Shown here one piece after another: positions 56,366-64,000 of a DNA stretch of 64,000 nucleotides. Positions within the stretch are counted from its first letter, which is position 1. Each line of letters begins with the position of its first letter. The DNA is from Roseofilum casamattae BLCC-M143. GTDB lineage: Bacteria > Cyanobacteriota > Cyanobacteriia > Cyanobacteriales > Desertifilaceae. Location of the stretch: the NCBI RefSeq assembly GCF_030068455.1, contig NZ_JAQOSQ010000002.1:398117-462116 (forward strand). Reading direction: 5' to 3'. The notes under the pieces are model-generated. The model was not told the DNA's origin. It made no database searches and saw nothing but the letters and a program-made list of their open reading frames with translations. The position numbers and the translations under genes were made by a program.

Positions 56366-57862
56366 ATGACAAGCCAACCCAATCCAGAGACTGAATTAAT
56401 ACCTGTTTCTCAACCGGAAGAGGCGATCGTTACCGCTGGCGACTCACCGAAAAAGCCCAGATGGGGAGGCTTGTTCGGTAAAGTTGCAGATGCAGCGGCA
56501 GGAACAACTGGAGCGATGCAAAAAGCCACTGAAGTAGTGGGGAATGTTGCCGGAAGTGCGGGTAGTGCGATCGCCCAGAAAGCAGAAGCAGCAACTAGTG
56601 CCGTCACTAATACTCAAAGCCTTGTTACTGGAGCGATGCAAAAAGCTACTGGAGTGGCAGAAAATGTTGCGGACAATGCAGGTAGTATCGTTGTCAAACA
56701 AACAGAAACGGCCGGTCAAATTGCAATTAATACTCAAAGTGCTGTCACCGGAGCAGTAGGCAAAGCTACGGGTATGGTGGGAAATGCTGCTGGAAATGCG
56801 AGTAGCGCGATCGTGCAACAAACTGGAGCAATGACCAATGCTACCTTGCAAACTGGGGGCGCGATCGCTAAAACCTCTCTCGATATTGCTGAAAATATCG
56901 GTAAGACAGTGATGCAAACACCCGCTCAAATCGCTGGAGTGCTGAAATTAGTTAGTGAAAATCCTTGGATGGAATCAGCGCTCCAAACCTTACCAACCGA
57001 TTGGATGTTGAACATAATCGAACAAGTTGATGTCACCAAAGCAAAAGAATCGATCGTTACACTTCAGGAGAAATTTCCGGAAGAGTCTGCCAGCAGTATT
57101 AGTCATCGCGTAATGCGACAAAAAGCATTATTAGTTGGCGCAACTCATGTAGCAACAGGTTTGTCTGGTGCTTCGCTTTTGCTAATCGGAGTAGATTTGG
57201 CAGCAACAACAGCTCTGCAAGCCGAGCTAGTTTATCAAATTGCTTATGCTTACGGATTCGATCTGGAAGAAACTGAACGAAAAGCAGAGGTTTTAACAAT
57301 TTTTGGATTGGCTTTTGGTAGTTCAAAAGCTTTGGAAGCAGGATTAGGGTTATTGAAAACAGTTCCCTTGGCTGGAGCGGCTATTAGTGGCAGTGCCAAT
57401 GCTGCATTAATTTATGGTTTAGGTTATGCGGCTTGTCGATTTTATGAGGCGAAGTTAAGCCCTGTCGTCATGACAGCAGCGTTGGAAAGTATGCAAGAGG
57501 AAAACGAGCATTATTTAGAAGCTGCCATTACTCAAGAAACCCTGATGGATCGAGTTTTAGTGCATATGATTTTAGCTGGAAATCCGGATAAAACTTGGGA
57601 AGAGATTGTACCCGAACTCGAGCCAATGAATTTGAGTCCGGCATCTTTAGATGCGATCGCAACTGCGCTAGAAAATCCTCCCAGTCTTGAAGAGTTACTG
57701 GCACAACTCGATCCAGATTTCGTCCCTTCGCTACTTTGGCAATGCCAGAAAATGGCAGAATTGGATGAGATTGTTACTCCAGAAGAGTTACGAGTGCTGA
57801 AAGCCATCCGTCAGTACTTGCCCGATGAAACGGCGATCGCCCAATCGAGCGTAGCATCATAG
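56366..57862 (+). CDS. EcsC-like protein with N-terminal repeats
   Basis: A 498-residue protein. Residues about 45-185 hold three or more copies of a 35-36-residue Ala/Gly/Thr-rich unit (GAMQKATEVVGNVAGSAGSA, GAMQKATGVAENVADNAGS, GAVGKATGMVGNAAGNASSA) that would form amphipathic helices. The C-terminal part (about 195-410) resembles the EcsC family (LLIGVDLAATTALQAELVYQ, YGFDLEETERK, LTIFGLAFG) with hydrophobic helices. The family's role is unclear. It is divergent from speA. Confidence 0.6.
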   Translation: MTSQPNPETELIPVSQPEEAIVTAGDSPKKPRWGGLFGKVADAAAGTTGAMQKATEVVGNVAGSAGSAIAQKAEAATSAVTNTQSLVTGAMQKATGVAENVADNAGSIVVKQTETAGQIAINTQSAVTGAVGKATGMVGNAAGNASSAIVQQTGAMTNATLQTGGAIAKTSLDIAENIGKTVMQTPAQIAGVLKLVSENPWMESALQTLPTDWMLNIIEQVDVTKAKESIVTLQEKFPEESASSISHRVMRQKALLVGATHVATGLSGASLLLIGVDLAATTALQAELVYQIAYAYGFDLEETERKAEVLTIFGLAFGSSKALEAGLGLLKTVPLAGAAISGSANAALIYGLGYAACRFYEAKLSPVVMTAALESMQEENEHYLEAAITQETLMDRVLVHMILAGNPDKTWEEIVPELEPMNLSPASLDAIATALENPPSLEELLAQLDPDFVPSLLWQCQKMAELDEIVTPEELRVLKAIRQYLPDETAIAQSSVAS

Positions 57863-57897
57863 ATAATATCGGCAAAATCCGGAATGCGATCGCTTTT

Positions 57898-58134
57898 ATG
57901 ACTATGATACCTAAGCCCAAACGCGGAGAAATTTGGCAAGTTAATCTCGATCCAACTCTAGGAGACGAGATTCGCAAAACTCGTCCGGCAATTGTTGTCA
58001 GCGCAAATGCCATTGGAAAGCTTCCTTTAAAACTAGTTGTTCCGGTTACAGATTGGAAAACTGCCTTTACTGCAAATTTTATGATGATGCTGACAAAACT
58101 GCTCGATTTCTCGCTGGGGCAATGCAATCGGTAA
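57898..58134 (+). pseudogene. Truncated MazF/PemK-type toxin
   Basis: A 78-residue frame matching the first two-thirds of MazF-type mRNA interferases (KPKRGEIWQVNLDPTLGDEIRKTRPAIVV, LPLKLVVPVTDWK) and then running into an unrelated tail (LTKLLDFSLGQCNR). The usual C-terminal part is missing; one frame over, KTARFLAGAMQSVRFS could be a decayed remnant. No antitoxin gene precedes it. It is probably inactive. Confidence 0.6.
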
Positions 58135-58319
58135 GGTTTTCATAATTGATGCTGTTGCGATCGCCATAGCTTGTATTACGATCGATCTTAACTCGATTAT
58201 GCCACAAGCTAAACTCTCGGTGCGACTGGAGTGCGATCGCCATAACAATTGTGAAAAATACAGAACTGGTAGTGGACTGGCAAGCTTAAAATTATGGGTA
58301 AGAGTTATCGGAGCTATCT

Positions 58320-58556
58320 ATGAGTAACCCCAATCTCAAGTATCGCATTAAACTGAGTGTTGAGCAACGGCAAGAATTGCTAGAGATAGCCAAAAATGGG
58401 AAAAAGTCAGCGAAAGAAATCTGTCACGCGAATGTTCTGTTAATGGCCGATGACAATGCAACAGAAGGTCGGTGGAGGGATGTGGATATTAGTGCGGCTC
58501 TCAATATGCATGTGAATACCATGCAATGGAAGTTGGCTAAATATGGCGGAAACTGA
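58320..58556 (+). pseudogene. IS630 transposase, N-terminal remnant
   Basis: 78 codons with the helix-turn-helix part of an IS630 transposase (YRIKLSVEQRQELLEIAKNGKKS...ALNMHVNTMQWKLAKYGG). It stops where the catalytic domain should start. Confidence 0.7.
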
Positions 58557-58731
58557 ATTGAGCGTGTTGTCCAAACAATGTCTAGATCGGCGCATCGCTA
58601 CTGCCGAAATGTTGAAAGTAGAATTAGCGCACTGGCAAGAAGAAAGAAATCGGGAAAGAGTGAAAATTCAATGGCAATTCACGACGGAAGATGCTCGGAT
58701 TAAACTGAACCATCTTTACCCACGATTTTAA
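58543..58731 (+). pseudogene. IS630 transposase, C-terminal remnant
   Basis: 62 codons overlapping the N-terminal remnant by 14 bp. LSKQCLDRRIAT, HWQEERNRERVKIQWQF and TTEDARIKLNHLYP are the end of IS630 transposases. The central part of the protein is missing. Confidence 0.7.
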
Positions 58732-58802
58732 GCTTGCCAGTCCACTACATGTTTGTGGCTGAGAGCGAATTAAGGATATGTTTAATTGTGGCAAAAGTAT
58801 AA

Positions 58803-59039
58803 TTAACAGCGCTCCAAATTAATCCCGGCTTGTTTCGCCATTGCTTGAATACCTTTGACTTCCAAGGTTTTAATCGCTTTTGTCGATAATCTCAGCTTCA
58901 CCCAACGCTTGCCTTCAGGCCACCAAACTCGCTTCTCCTGCAAATTCGCTTCTTGCAGTTTCTTCGTTCGTCGGTGAGAGTGGGAAATAGCAAACGCTCT
59001 GTTCGCTTTCTTTCCGGTGAGCTGGCAGTGACGCGGCAT
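58803..59039 (-). CDS. rpmB: 50S ribosomal protein L28
   Basis: A 78-residue basic protein: [52 protein letters not shown]. It is a full-length bacterial-type L28. A strong AGGAGG ribosome site lies 7 bp before the ATG. It is monocistronic and divergent from pilQ. Confidence 0.96.
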   Translation of the reverse strand: MPRHCQLTGKKANRAFAISHSHRRTKKLQEANLQEKRVWWPEGKRWVKLRLSTKAIKTLEVKGIQAMAKQAGINLERC

Positions 59040-59315
59040 AAGTAACCTCCTGGTAATTGGGTATTGTATCCAAACTTCAATTATATCGTATTGTTCTACA
59101 ACTCACCAACTCCAGCTCTCTCCCTTGCCAGACAAGATGAGAAAAGGTTGGCAACTGAGAGAAAATCGCTGTATCATATGCCCAACTTCTGCTGGGACTA
59201 TTGACGATCGCAGGTAAGTTAAGGAAAGATAGGAAACCGGATGCTTGCCCTAATCCAAAGCCAGGAAATTGGGAGAGTCAGTCAGTCAAAGGCGATCGCG
59301 TGAGGAGACATAACG

Positions 59316-62300
59316 TTGAAGTATCATTTTGGACTCAGTAGCCTGCTCCTAAGCAGCACAGCTCTTATCGCCACCAGTCAAGCGGTCTGGGCGGCTCCAA
59401 CCCAACTTACTGCCGTACGACTTAACCCAGTAAATGGGGGAATAGAAGTCATACTCGATACCGTAGAAGGCGATCGCCCGCAGCTATTTGCCCTACCGAA
59501 AGGGAACGAATGGGTTGCCAACATCTCCAACATGCAGCTCAATCTGCCCAGCGGCGAATTCATGCAAGCCAACCCCGCTCCCGGCATTGCCGCCGTCCGA
59601 GTCAACTCCGTTGATGGCAACAGCGTCCGCGTCACCGTCACTGGAAACGAAGGCAGTTTAAGCGGCCGCATTTCTATCCAAGACTCCTCCACCTACATTC
59701 TTTCCCTCAAGCAAGATAGCGCCAAACCCACTGCCGCAGCTCCCCCCAAACCCCGGCCGCCCGCTCCCCGACCCGCGCTGCAAGGTCCGCCCAGCATAGC
59801 CCAAGCCGCCCCCTACAACAACGTTCCCCTGCCCAGCTTGCAAAACGGTATCCCCAACTTACCGCCAGGAGCCGGTGTCGCACCTCCATTTCGGCAGCGG
59901 GCGATCGCCCCACCCCTCGGCGACATCTCCATCTCCACCATCGACGCATCCAGCAGCACCATTAACCTCGGCTCCTCCGAAAACGTCCCTCGCCTCGTCC
60001 TCCGGGATGCCCCCGTCCGCGACGTTCTCGCCCTCCTCGCCCGTGCGGCAAACATGAACCTCGCCTTCACCGACGGCGGAGGAGACATCCCCGAAGGACA
60101 AGCCGGAGCCAGCACCTCCGTGCAAAACACCATTTCCCTCGACATTGAAAACGAACCCGTCCAAAATGTCTTCAACAGCGTCCTGCAACTGAGCGGACTC
60201 GAAGCCAACCGAGTCGGCCGGACTATCTTCGTCGGAGCTAACCTCCCCCTGGAATCCAGCCCCGTCATCACCCGCACCCTGCGTCTCAACCAAGCCGAAG
60301 CCGAAACCTCCGCCACCCTCCTCGCATCTCAAGGAGCTGACTTCCAGCGCGTCGTGACGCAAACAACCCGCGTGGTCGAAGGCGACGGAGTAGACCGCCG
60401 ACAAACTGAAGAAACCACCACCAGCATTGAGAATTTCACCGTTGATGATACTAACTCCAATGCACCTCTGCTCCTGCGCGGATTATCTGTCATTGCCGAC
60501 GAACGCCTAAACTCGATTACCTTAGTGGGCGAACCCCGCAAAGTTGAAATCGCTACGGGTTTACTCTCCCAGCAAGACCTGCGCCGCCGTCAAGTCTCCG
60601 TCAACGTCAAAGTAGTAGACATTAACCTGAACACGAGTGAATTCTTCAACAGCAGTTTCTCCTTTGGCTCGGGAGACTCCTTCTTCGTAGTTGATGGCGG
60701 TAGTGGAGTCGCGAACTTCGGACGCTTCACCCCAGCTAGCTCCCAACAAGCCACTCAAGGGCCCTTCGGTCGTCCGGTTGTTAACAACCCCCTTGCTGGC
60801 GTACAGCCTTTCATTGACCCCAGTGGAACTCAGTTGGTGCGCGACCCTGCCACCGGACAACTCGTCCCCACCGGACAAAACCAACCGGGTTCGGTGTTCT
60901 CTCCCGGTGGTTTACCCACAACCCCCGGTGTTGCCGGCTTCGATCTCACAGCTCCCGGAATTGCTGGTGCTAATGGCCGTCAAGTTTCTGCCTCTCCAGG
61001 TACTCCCCCTCTCTATTACGACAGCAGCGGTATTCCTCGTACTCTCAATGAATTGACTGTTGGAGGTGGTGGATTCCAACCTTTAGTAGACCAAACCAAT
61101 AATCTCGTTATTGCTCCGACCGCTGGAACTCAGCCAACTCGATATTTTGACAGTACCGGACAACCTCGACTATTGAGCGAACTGCAACTCGGTGGCGGAC
61201 AACTTCCCGCTCTAACTACTCCTGAAGGGTCTTTAATTCCCGCCGGTACGGGAGCACCACAGTTCTTTGATACGACAGGGCAACCCCGGAGGTTAAGCGA
61301 ATTAACCATTGGTGGTGGAACTATACAACCTCTTCTTTCCCCTGGAGGCAATGCCGTTCAGGCTGGAACGGGACCCCAATTCTTCTTGGATTCTACCGGA
61401 ACCCCTCGCTTAATCAGCGAACTGAATATTCCCGGTCAAATCTTTGCCAACGGGCCCTTCGATCCCTTATTTGGAGAAGGTTCTACTCCCTTCGATCCGG
61501 CAAACCCGAACCAAACTCTGACCATCGAATTGGTTCCGGCTGGGGCAGATACTCCCGTCTATTTTGATGTTAACGGAGTTCCCAGAAACTTCAGCGATCT
61601 AACTATTGGCGGTGGAACCTTCCAGCCTCTTATCGATCCTGTAAACGGACCGGTTCCCGTTACAACCCAATCTCCTCGATTTTTTGACACAACTGGAACA
61701 CCTCGATTGCTTAGCGAGCTAACTCCAGGTGGAGGTGCTTTCCAGCCTCTCACTAATGGGCAAGATTTAGTTGAAGCTAGTGTTGCGATCGCACCCCAAT
61801 TCTTTGATAATACTGGTACTCCTCGGTTGTTAAGCGATCTAGTTCCAGGTGGAGGAAACATTCCAGCCTTAACCAATCCAACTGGCGAACTAATTTCGGC
61901 AGCTACAGGAGCAGCTACGGCTGGATTACCTGCAATTGTCGGTCAAGCCGCTCAACTGGCTTACCAACTGCCGCAAGTCTTCCAGTACCCGCGACAGTTT
62001 CTGGCGCAACTGCAAGCCAATGTCGTGGAAGGAAATGCGAAAATCCTCACGGATCCAACTCTAACCATTCAAGAAGGAGAAACATCAACGGTTAACCTCA
62101 CCGAAAGCGTTCCGGTGAATGTGGAGCAAGAGACTGTTGTTACCGATGGCGTAGCAGTTACTACAGTTGATACAGAGTTTGATGATGTGGGATTATTGCT
62201 GCCCATTACGGTCGATCGCATTGACGATAATGGATTTATTACCCTGACCATCGATCCGCGAATTTCCACTCCTATTGGCACCTATCAGGTGGTTGTTTCT

Positions 62301-62633
62301 GGGTCATCTCAGGAAGTCATCCTGACGGCAAAACGGGAGCTAAGCTCGGGTAAGATTCGACTGCGGGATGGGCAAACGTTGGTGATTGCTGGGGTGATTC
62401 AAGACCAAGAGCGCGAAATTGTTTCTAAGCTGCCAATTCTTGGAGATCTGCCGATTATCGGTCGCATGTTCCGTCGAGTTAATAAAGACTCGGAACGAAC
62501 TGAAGTGGTGATTGTGGTTACTCCAAATATTATCCAGGATATCGATAGTGCGAATTGGGGTTATGGTTACGCTCCGAGTACTGATGTGCGGCGGCAGTTG
62601 CGCAATCGCGGGTTCCGCTATCCGAACCGATAG
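59316..62633 (+). CDS. pilQ: Type IV pilus secretin PilQ with repeat insertion
   Basis: A 1105-residue exported protein. It has a signal peptide (LLLSSTALIATSQAVWA), an AMIN domain (about 28-125), a Pro-rich linker, a secretin N1-type domain (about 225-420: VPRLVLRDAPVRDVLALLARAAN, FNSVLQLSGLE) and the secretin pore domain, which ends with LRDGQTLVIAGVIQDQ and LPILGDLPIIGRMFR. Between the two halves of the pore domain sit seven copies of a roughly 40-residue repeat. The secretin forms the outer-membrane channel for the pilus and DNA uptake. The start is TTG at 59316, 6 bp after GAGGAG. No pilM, pilN or pilO is adjacent. Confidence 0.9.
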   Translation: MKYHFGLSSLLLSSTALIATSQAVWAAPTQLTAVRLNPVNGGIEVILDTVEGDRPQLFALPKGNEWVANISNMQLNLPSGEFMQANPAPGIAAVRVNSVDGNSVRVTVTGNEGSLSGRISIQDSSTYILSLKQDSAKPTAAAPPKPRPPAPRPALQGPPSIAQAAPYNNVPLPSLQNGIPNLPPGAGVAPPFRQRAIAPPLGDISISTIDASSSTINLGSSENVPRLVLRDAPVRDVLALLARAANMNLAFTDGGGDIPEGQAGASTSVQNTISLDIENEPVQNVFNSVLQLSGLEANRVGRTIFVGANLPLESSPVITRTLRLNQAEAETSATLLASQGADFQRVVTQTTRVVEGDGVDRRQTEETTTSIENFTVDDTNSNAPLLLRGLSVIADERLNSITLVGEPRKVEIATGLLSQQDLRRRQVSVNVKVVDINLNTSEFFNSSFSFGSGDSFFVVDGGSGVANFGRFTPASSQQATQGPFGRPVVNNPLAGVQPFIDPSGTQLVRDPATGQLVPTGQNQPGSVFSPGGLPTTPGVAGFDLTAPGIAGANGRQVSASPGTPPLYYDSSGIPRTLNELTVGGGGFQPLVDQTNNLVIAPTAGTQPTRYFDSTGQPRLLSELQLGGGQLPALTTPEGSLIPAGTGAPQFFDTTGQPRRLSELTIGGGTIQPLLSPGGNAVQAGTGPQFFLDSTGTPRLISELNIPGQIFANGPFDPLFGEGSTPFDPANPNQTLTIELVPAGADTPVYFDVNGVPRNFSDLTIGGGTFQPLIDPVNGPVPVTTQSPRFFDTTGTPRLLSELTPGGGAFQPLTNGQDLVEASVAIAPQFFDNTGTPRLLSDLVPGGGNIPALTNPTGELISAATGAATAGLPAIVGQAAQLAYQLPQVFQYPRQFLAQLQANVVEGNAKILTDPTLTIQEGETSTVNLTESVPVNVEQETVVTDGVAVTTVDTEFDDVGLLLPITVDRIDDNGFITLTIDPRISTPIGTYQVVVSGSSQEVILTAKRELSSGKIRLRDGQTLVIAGVIQDQEREIVSKLPILGDLPIIGRMFRRVNKDSERTEVVIVVTPNIIQDIDSANWGYGYAPSTDVRRQLRNRGFRYPNR
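61014..61880 (+). repeat. Seven-copy repeat inside pilQ
   Basis: Units with the core FFDTTGTPRLLSELTxGGG start near 61014, 61143, 61263, 61380, 61557, 61677 and 61797 (about 40 codons each; the fourth is followed by a longer spacer). They cover residues about 567-850. The DNA of the copies has diverged more than the protein, so the repeats are maintained and not freshly expanded. Confidence 0.8.
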
Positions 62634-62704
62634 GCGCGCGGTACGGGAGCCAGGGATTCGTTGAGTTTCTAGTAAACTACAGCTACCGATCGCTCGTCTG
62701 TTCT

Positions 62705-63619
62705 TTATTCAGAGATAAGATGGCGGGGAATTTGTATGCGAAGCTCGGTTCCTTTTCCCAGGGTGGAGTGGCATTCTAAATGACCTTGATGGGTTTGCGC
62801 GATAATCTGATAGCTAATTGCCAAGCCCAAACCGGTTCCTTCACCTACTGGTTTCGTTGTAAAAAATGGATCGAAAATCCGTTGTTTCACTTCCTCTGGA
62901 ATACCGATTCCATTATCAGCGATCGCGATTGTAATTCGGTCGGTATCTGGCGCAAACGCAGCAATCTTAATCTGGGGAATGCGATCGCTCATTAGACTCC
63001 GGAATGATTCCAGAGCATCGATCGCATTGTTGATGATATACATAAAGACTTGGTTCAGTTGTGCCGGATAGCACTCAATGGTTGGGAGATTGCCGTAATC
63101 TGTAACGATCTGGATGGGTTGGCGATCGCGATCGCCTTCAATCTTATTGTTCAAAATGGCAAGAGTATCTTGCAGGCATTCTTTAATATCCGATTCTTTG
63201 AATATCGATTCATCCAATCGCGAAAAATTGCGCAAAGAAATAACAATCTCGCGCACGCGATCGGAGCCAACTTTCATCGATTCTAGTAATTTGAGAAAAT
63301 CTTCTCGAATAAATTCTACATCAATTTCTTCAATTTCTTCAGCATCCTCTCCTTCGATGGGCGGACAATGAACTTGGTAAATTTCCACTATTCTAAGTAA
63401 ATCTAAAATATATTCTTCGGCATGACTCACGTTGCCGCGAATAAAACTAATTGGATTATTAATTTCATGAGCAATACCGCCGACCAACTGTCCTAAACTC
63501 GACATTTTTTCATGTTGAATGAGTTGTAGTTGGGTGCTTTGTAGTTTTTGCAGTGTTTCCGACAGTTGATGGTTATTAACCTCCAAGTCTTGAATGGATT
63601 CTTGAATGCGCTTGCTCAT
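62705..63619 (-). pseudogene. Sensor histidine kinase, 5' end cut by IS element
   Basis: 304 codons from an ATG encode a coiled coil, HisKA of the AHEINNP type (QLVGGIAHEINNPISFIRGN) and HATPase ([20 protein letters not shown]). Upstream in the same frame the sequence continues as LLASTFNYM, which reads like the end of a HAMP domain, and then meets the IS element at 63641. The sensor and membrane part have therefore been separated from the kinase by the insertion and lie outside the window. A short cytoplasmic kinase might still be made. Confidence 0.7.
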
Positions 63620-63640
63620 ATAATTAAATGTACTTGCTAA

Positions 63641-64000
63641 GAGCCTATTTATAAAGAAAAGATTTAGGAAGCCAAACGACGTAACATCAGGTGGGTCATG
63701 ACAGCATAAATGGCTGCTTCACTCACTTCCGGTAACTTCTCATAATCTTTAGACAAACGGTAATATCGATTCCACCAGCCAAATGTTCGCTCGACGAGCC
63801 ATCTCTTCGGCAAGGCCTCAAATTCTTTACTTTTACGCTTCACCACTTCTACTCTGGCCTGAGTCATTAACCAAACTCCCAAAGCAAATTTATCACCACT
63901 ATAACCCGAATCTGCCCAGATAACTTGTACTTTTTCCAACACTTGTGGTTGCTCTTCCACGAGTTCGCATAATGCATAGCTGGCCAAAGTGCGCTCGCTA
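63641..64000 (-). mobile_element. IS5-family insertion element, partial
   Basis: The end of an insertion element; the boundary at 63641 (GAGCCTATTTATAAAG) is inferred from where the kinase frame breaks. It carries the 3' part of its transposase and runs off the right edge, so the other terminal repeat and the target duplication are not visible. Confidence 0.65.
63664..64000 (-). CDS. IS5-family transposase, C-terminal part
   Basis: The frame is open to the right edge. VIWADSGYSGDKF holds the second catalytic Asp, and LPKRWLVERTFGWWNRYYRLSKDYEKLPE holds the conserved Glu and the W-N-R-Y signature of IS5 transposases (DDE type). It ends LMLRRLAS. About 112 residues are visible; the first catalytic Asp would lie outside the window. 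Confidence 0.85.
   Translation of the reverse strand, partial: SERTLASYALCELVEEQPQVLEKVQVIWADSGYSGDKFALGVWLMTQARVEVVKRKSKEFEALPKRWLVERTFGWWNRYYRLSKDYEKLPEVSEAAIYAVMTHLMLRRLAS

Larger units (their letters stand above)
58270..58747. mobile_element. Internally deleted IS630-family element (478 bp)
   Basis: Terminal inverted repeats of about 30 bp (TAGTGGACTGGCAAGCTTAA at 58270 and its complement ending at 58747) begin and end with TA, the target of IS630/Tc1-type transposases. Inside are frames for only the first and last parts of the transposase. The catalytic DDE core is gone, so it can move only with help from another copy. Confidence 0.8.

Noticed and set aside
59378..61876. Many long antisense frames over pilQ
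   Set aside because: They come from the GC-rich, low-complexity codons of pilQ; none has a family signature.

Overview
The window comes from a cyanobacterium. It carries a complete beta-carboxysome gene cluster (ccmK2-K1-L-M-N-O), the bicarbonate transporter pair sbtA-sbtB, an NDH-1 subunit of the CO2-uptake type (NdhF), Ycf34, a Tab2-type protein, PlmA, a cyanobacterial-type S1 protein and very many GCGATCGC (HIP1) octamers. The mix of genes and the many dispersed intergenic palindromes fit a filamentous, Oscillatoriales-like genome, but the genus cannot be fixed from this sequence alone.

Layout. 0-3 kb: a P-loop NTPase gene overlapping a TPR gene that runs off the left edge. 3-10.5 kb: the carboxysome operon on the minus strand, with a divergent ndhF on the plus strand. 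10.6-16.3 kb: a PIN toxin pair, a solo XisI gene, a fused HyuA/HyuB 5-oxoprolinase, a truncated second XisI and Ycf34. 16.4-27.4 kb: mostly housekeeping and regulation (zinc-ribbon Ser/Thr kinase, a second PIN toxin with its partner, PlmA, dienelactone hydrolase, Rps1b, Tab2, a PEP-CTERM protein, a glycosyltransferase, MurD). 27.5-33 kb: a small HTH protein, an orphan RND pump and a sodium:solute symporter. 33-41.5 kb: a two-gene histidine-kinase operon, a conserved unknown, a CHAT-FHA fusion and a phosphodiester-glycosidase-like protein. 41.5-44.6 kb: an AT-rich two-gene island bracketed by inverted repeats. 44.6-56.2 kb: homoserine dehydrogenase, an orphan ABC permease, a response-regulator cyclase next to a hybrid kinase, a di-haem peroxidase, sbtA-sbtB and arginine decarboxylase. 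56.3-64 kb: an EcsC-like protein, a broken MazF, a deleted IS630-type element, ribosomal protein L28, a repeat-expanded PilQ secretin, and a histidine kinase cut by an IS5-family element that runs off the right edge.

How the genes work together. The carbon-concentrating parts form one system: SbtA imports bicarbonate under SbtB control, a CO2-uptake NDH-1 complex (NdhF) makes bicarbonate inside the cell, and the carboxysome shell (CcmK, L, O) with its organisers (CcmM, CcmN) houses Rubisco and carbonic anhydrase. CcmM keeps the three zinc-binding histidines and the C194/C200 pair of the redox-activated gamma-carbonic anhydrases. SbtB lacks the usual C-terminal CGPxGC loop.

The best candidate for something undescribed is the island at 41.9-44.5 kb. 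Its second gene encodes a 533-residue protein whose first half aligns with the catalytic alpha subunit of bacterial glycyl-tRNA synthetase (motif 2-like CRPLDVR, motif 3 GLER) and whose second half resembles the HD-like region of the beta subunit. Both the beta N-terminal part and the anticodon-binding domain are missing. It follows, 7 bp downstream, a gene for a two-TM protein with a possible degenerate phospholipase-D-like domain. These assignments rest on motif comparison from memory, not on a database search.
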